A stretch of DNA of 16,100 nucleotides from an uncultured Chthonomonas sp. (lineage in GTDB: Bacteria; Armatimonadota; Chthonomonadetes; Chthonomonadales; CAJBBX01). The stretch lies in NCBI GenBank assembly GCA_903886985.1, contig CAISOI010000209.1:1-16100 (forward strand), in the 5' to 3' direction. A program made the position numbers and the translations under genes. Positions within the stretch are counted from its first letter, which is position 1. Every line of letters starts with the position of its first letter. The notes beneath the pieces are model-generated. The model saw only the letters and a program-made list of their open reading frames with translations. It was not told the origin of the DNA and made no database searches. This document shows, one piece after another, positions 15,537 through 16,100 of the stretch.

Positions 15537-16100
15537 CTATTCCGTTAACGTGTCCTTCGGAGTAGGAGGCCTTGACGTACACTTACTATCCAGTTTGCGC
15601 CAGTGCAAAAGAAGCGGCATACTGCTATGGGATTTGAGCGAGCCAACAATCATACACAACCTGTGCAGTTTGGTCTTCTTCTCGTCTAACATGGCGTGGA
15701 AATCCTCAAGGTCACCCGGCGTAGTAGAGTTGTGAGCCGCCTCCTCAGCATAGATCAGATCGGTTGCAGTACGAATTCCGTACTGGCGCAAGCGCATGTG
15801 AGAGGCGGCAAACAGATGTGTCTCGTCGGTATTTATTAAGGTGGGTTTTGCTTCCGGCGATGGTCCAAGATACAACAATAACAGTGCTTGGTCCATCCAA
15901 TCTATTACCAGGGCCGTTGGAAATCGCGTCTGCAGCAATAGGCGGACCAGATCAAAACTGACCAAGTTTTGAATATTCTCGATACCCTCCTCCTGTAATC
16001 TAGCTTCGTGATATCTGCTCATACCCTCCAGATTGAGGAGGGACAAGTGGGTATCGGAATATGTGATTTTCCGATTGAGCCCTTTCGAAACGGCTCCCAG
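15537..16100 (-). CDS. Partial helix-hairpin-helix-like protein, C-terminal part, running off the right edge
   Basis: The minus-strand frame is open from the window edge to the stop at 15537, giving 187 residues of C-terminus. No start with a properly spaced ribosome site is present; GGAGGG sits directly against the ATG at 16022, so the gene begins outside. Early in the visible part, LLNLEGMSRYHEARLQEEGI with IENIQNLVSFD resembles a helix-hairpin-helix unit of the kind that reads '...G(L/M)...A..L...GI....L'. A second, similar element, RLRQYGIRTATDLIYAEEA, follows about 60 residues later. Between them lies a hydrophobic helix (LVIDWMDQALLLLYLG). The tail is basic and Pro-rich. Such modules bind DNA or mediate protein contacts; nothing shows which applies here. 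It is convergent with the PhyH gene. Confidence 0.7.
   Translation of the reverse strand: MGAVSKGLNRKITYSDTHLSLLNLEGMSRYHEARLQEEGIENIQNLVSFDLVRLLLQTRFPTALVIDWMDQALLLLYLGPSPEAKPTLINTDETHLFAASHMRLRQYGIRTATDLIYAEEAAHNSTTPGDLEDFHAMLDEKKTKLHRLCMIVGSLKSHSSMPLLLHWRKLDSKCTSRPPTPKDTLTE

Noticed and set aside
16022..16046. Internal TTG or ATG start for the right-edge minus gene
   Set aside because: No properly spaced ribosome site exists, and the frame continues open to the window end, so the gene is truncated by the window.
1..16100. CRISPR array, tRNA/rRNA genes, insertion sequence, prophage or defence island
   Set aside because: No regularly spaced repeats, tRNA-like cloverleaf, transposase or integrase, or known defence protein was found on either strand.

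Overview
The window comes from a heterotrophic bacterium of moderate GC content with well-formed Shine-Dalgarno sites. The strongest taxonomic hint is the pair of a DUF1549/DUF1553 'planctomycete cytochrome' protein and a Tat-exported DUF1501 protein, a combination typical of Planctomycetota, Verrucomicrobiota, Acidobacteriota and Armatimonadota. The DUF4380 protein, the YncE-type propeller/phosphoesterase fusion and the PhyH dioxygenase fit the same broad group. I cannot place the phylum more closely by eye. No RNA genes, insertion sequences, CRISPR arrays, phage genes or integrases were seen; this looks like ordinary chromosome of an organism with many secreted enzymes.

Layout from left to right. 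A partial minus-strand gene runs off the left edge (1-128). A divergent spacer leads to xylose isomerase (xylA, GTG start at 483), followed by a peroxiredoxin-like CxxC protein (1825-2352). Next is a cold-shock protein (2696-2905) with a consensus-like promoter, a leader of about 160 nt that can pair with its own ribosome-binding site, and a textbook terminator. A secreted alpha/beta-hydrolase esterase lies convergent to it (2987-3850, minus). A two-gene operon follows: the large haem-motif DUF1549/DUF1553 protein (3957-7220) and the DUF1501 protein (7237-8682), closed by an intrinsic terminator.

The next unit is a secreted purple acid phosphatase (8886-10322). It is preceded by four YTAAC repeats spaced exactly 11 bp apart, which is the layout of a Pho-regulon operator. 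A symmetric hairpin separates it from two convergent minus-strand genes: the propeller/phosphoesterase fusion (10404-13046) and, upstream of that, a DUF4380 protein (13179-14078). Across a 300-nt divergent spacer lie an unrecognised Trp-rich 105-residue protein and a PhyH-family dioxygenase, probably co-transcribed. A helix-hairpin-helix-like gene on the minus strand runs off the right edge.

How the genes work together. Much of the window encodes exported proteins acting on polymers or phosphate esters outside the cytoplasm: the esterase, the DUF1549/1553-DUF1501 pair, the purple acid phosphatase and the phosphoesterase fusion. xylA would feed pentose released from hemicellulose into central metabolism, but no xylulokinase or transporter is present here, so that link is inference. 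The best candidates for a second look are the four-repeat Pho box, the alternative pairings in the cold-shock leader, the still uncharacterised DUF1549/1553-DUF1501 system, and the Trp-rich protein/PhyH unit. Nothing in the window is an obviously new multi-gene system.
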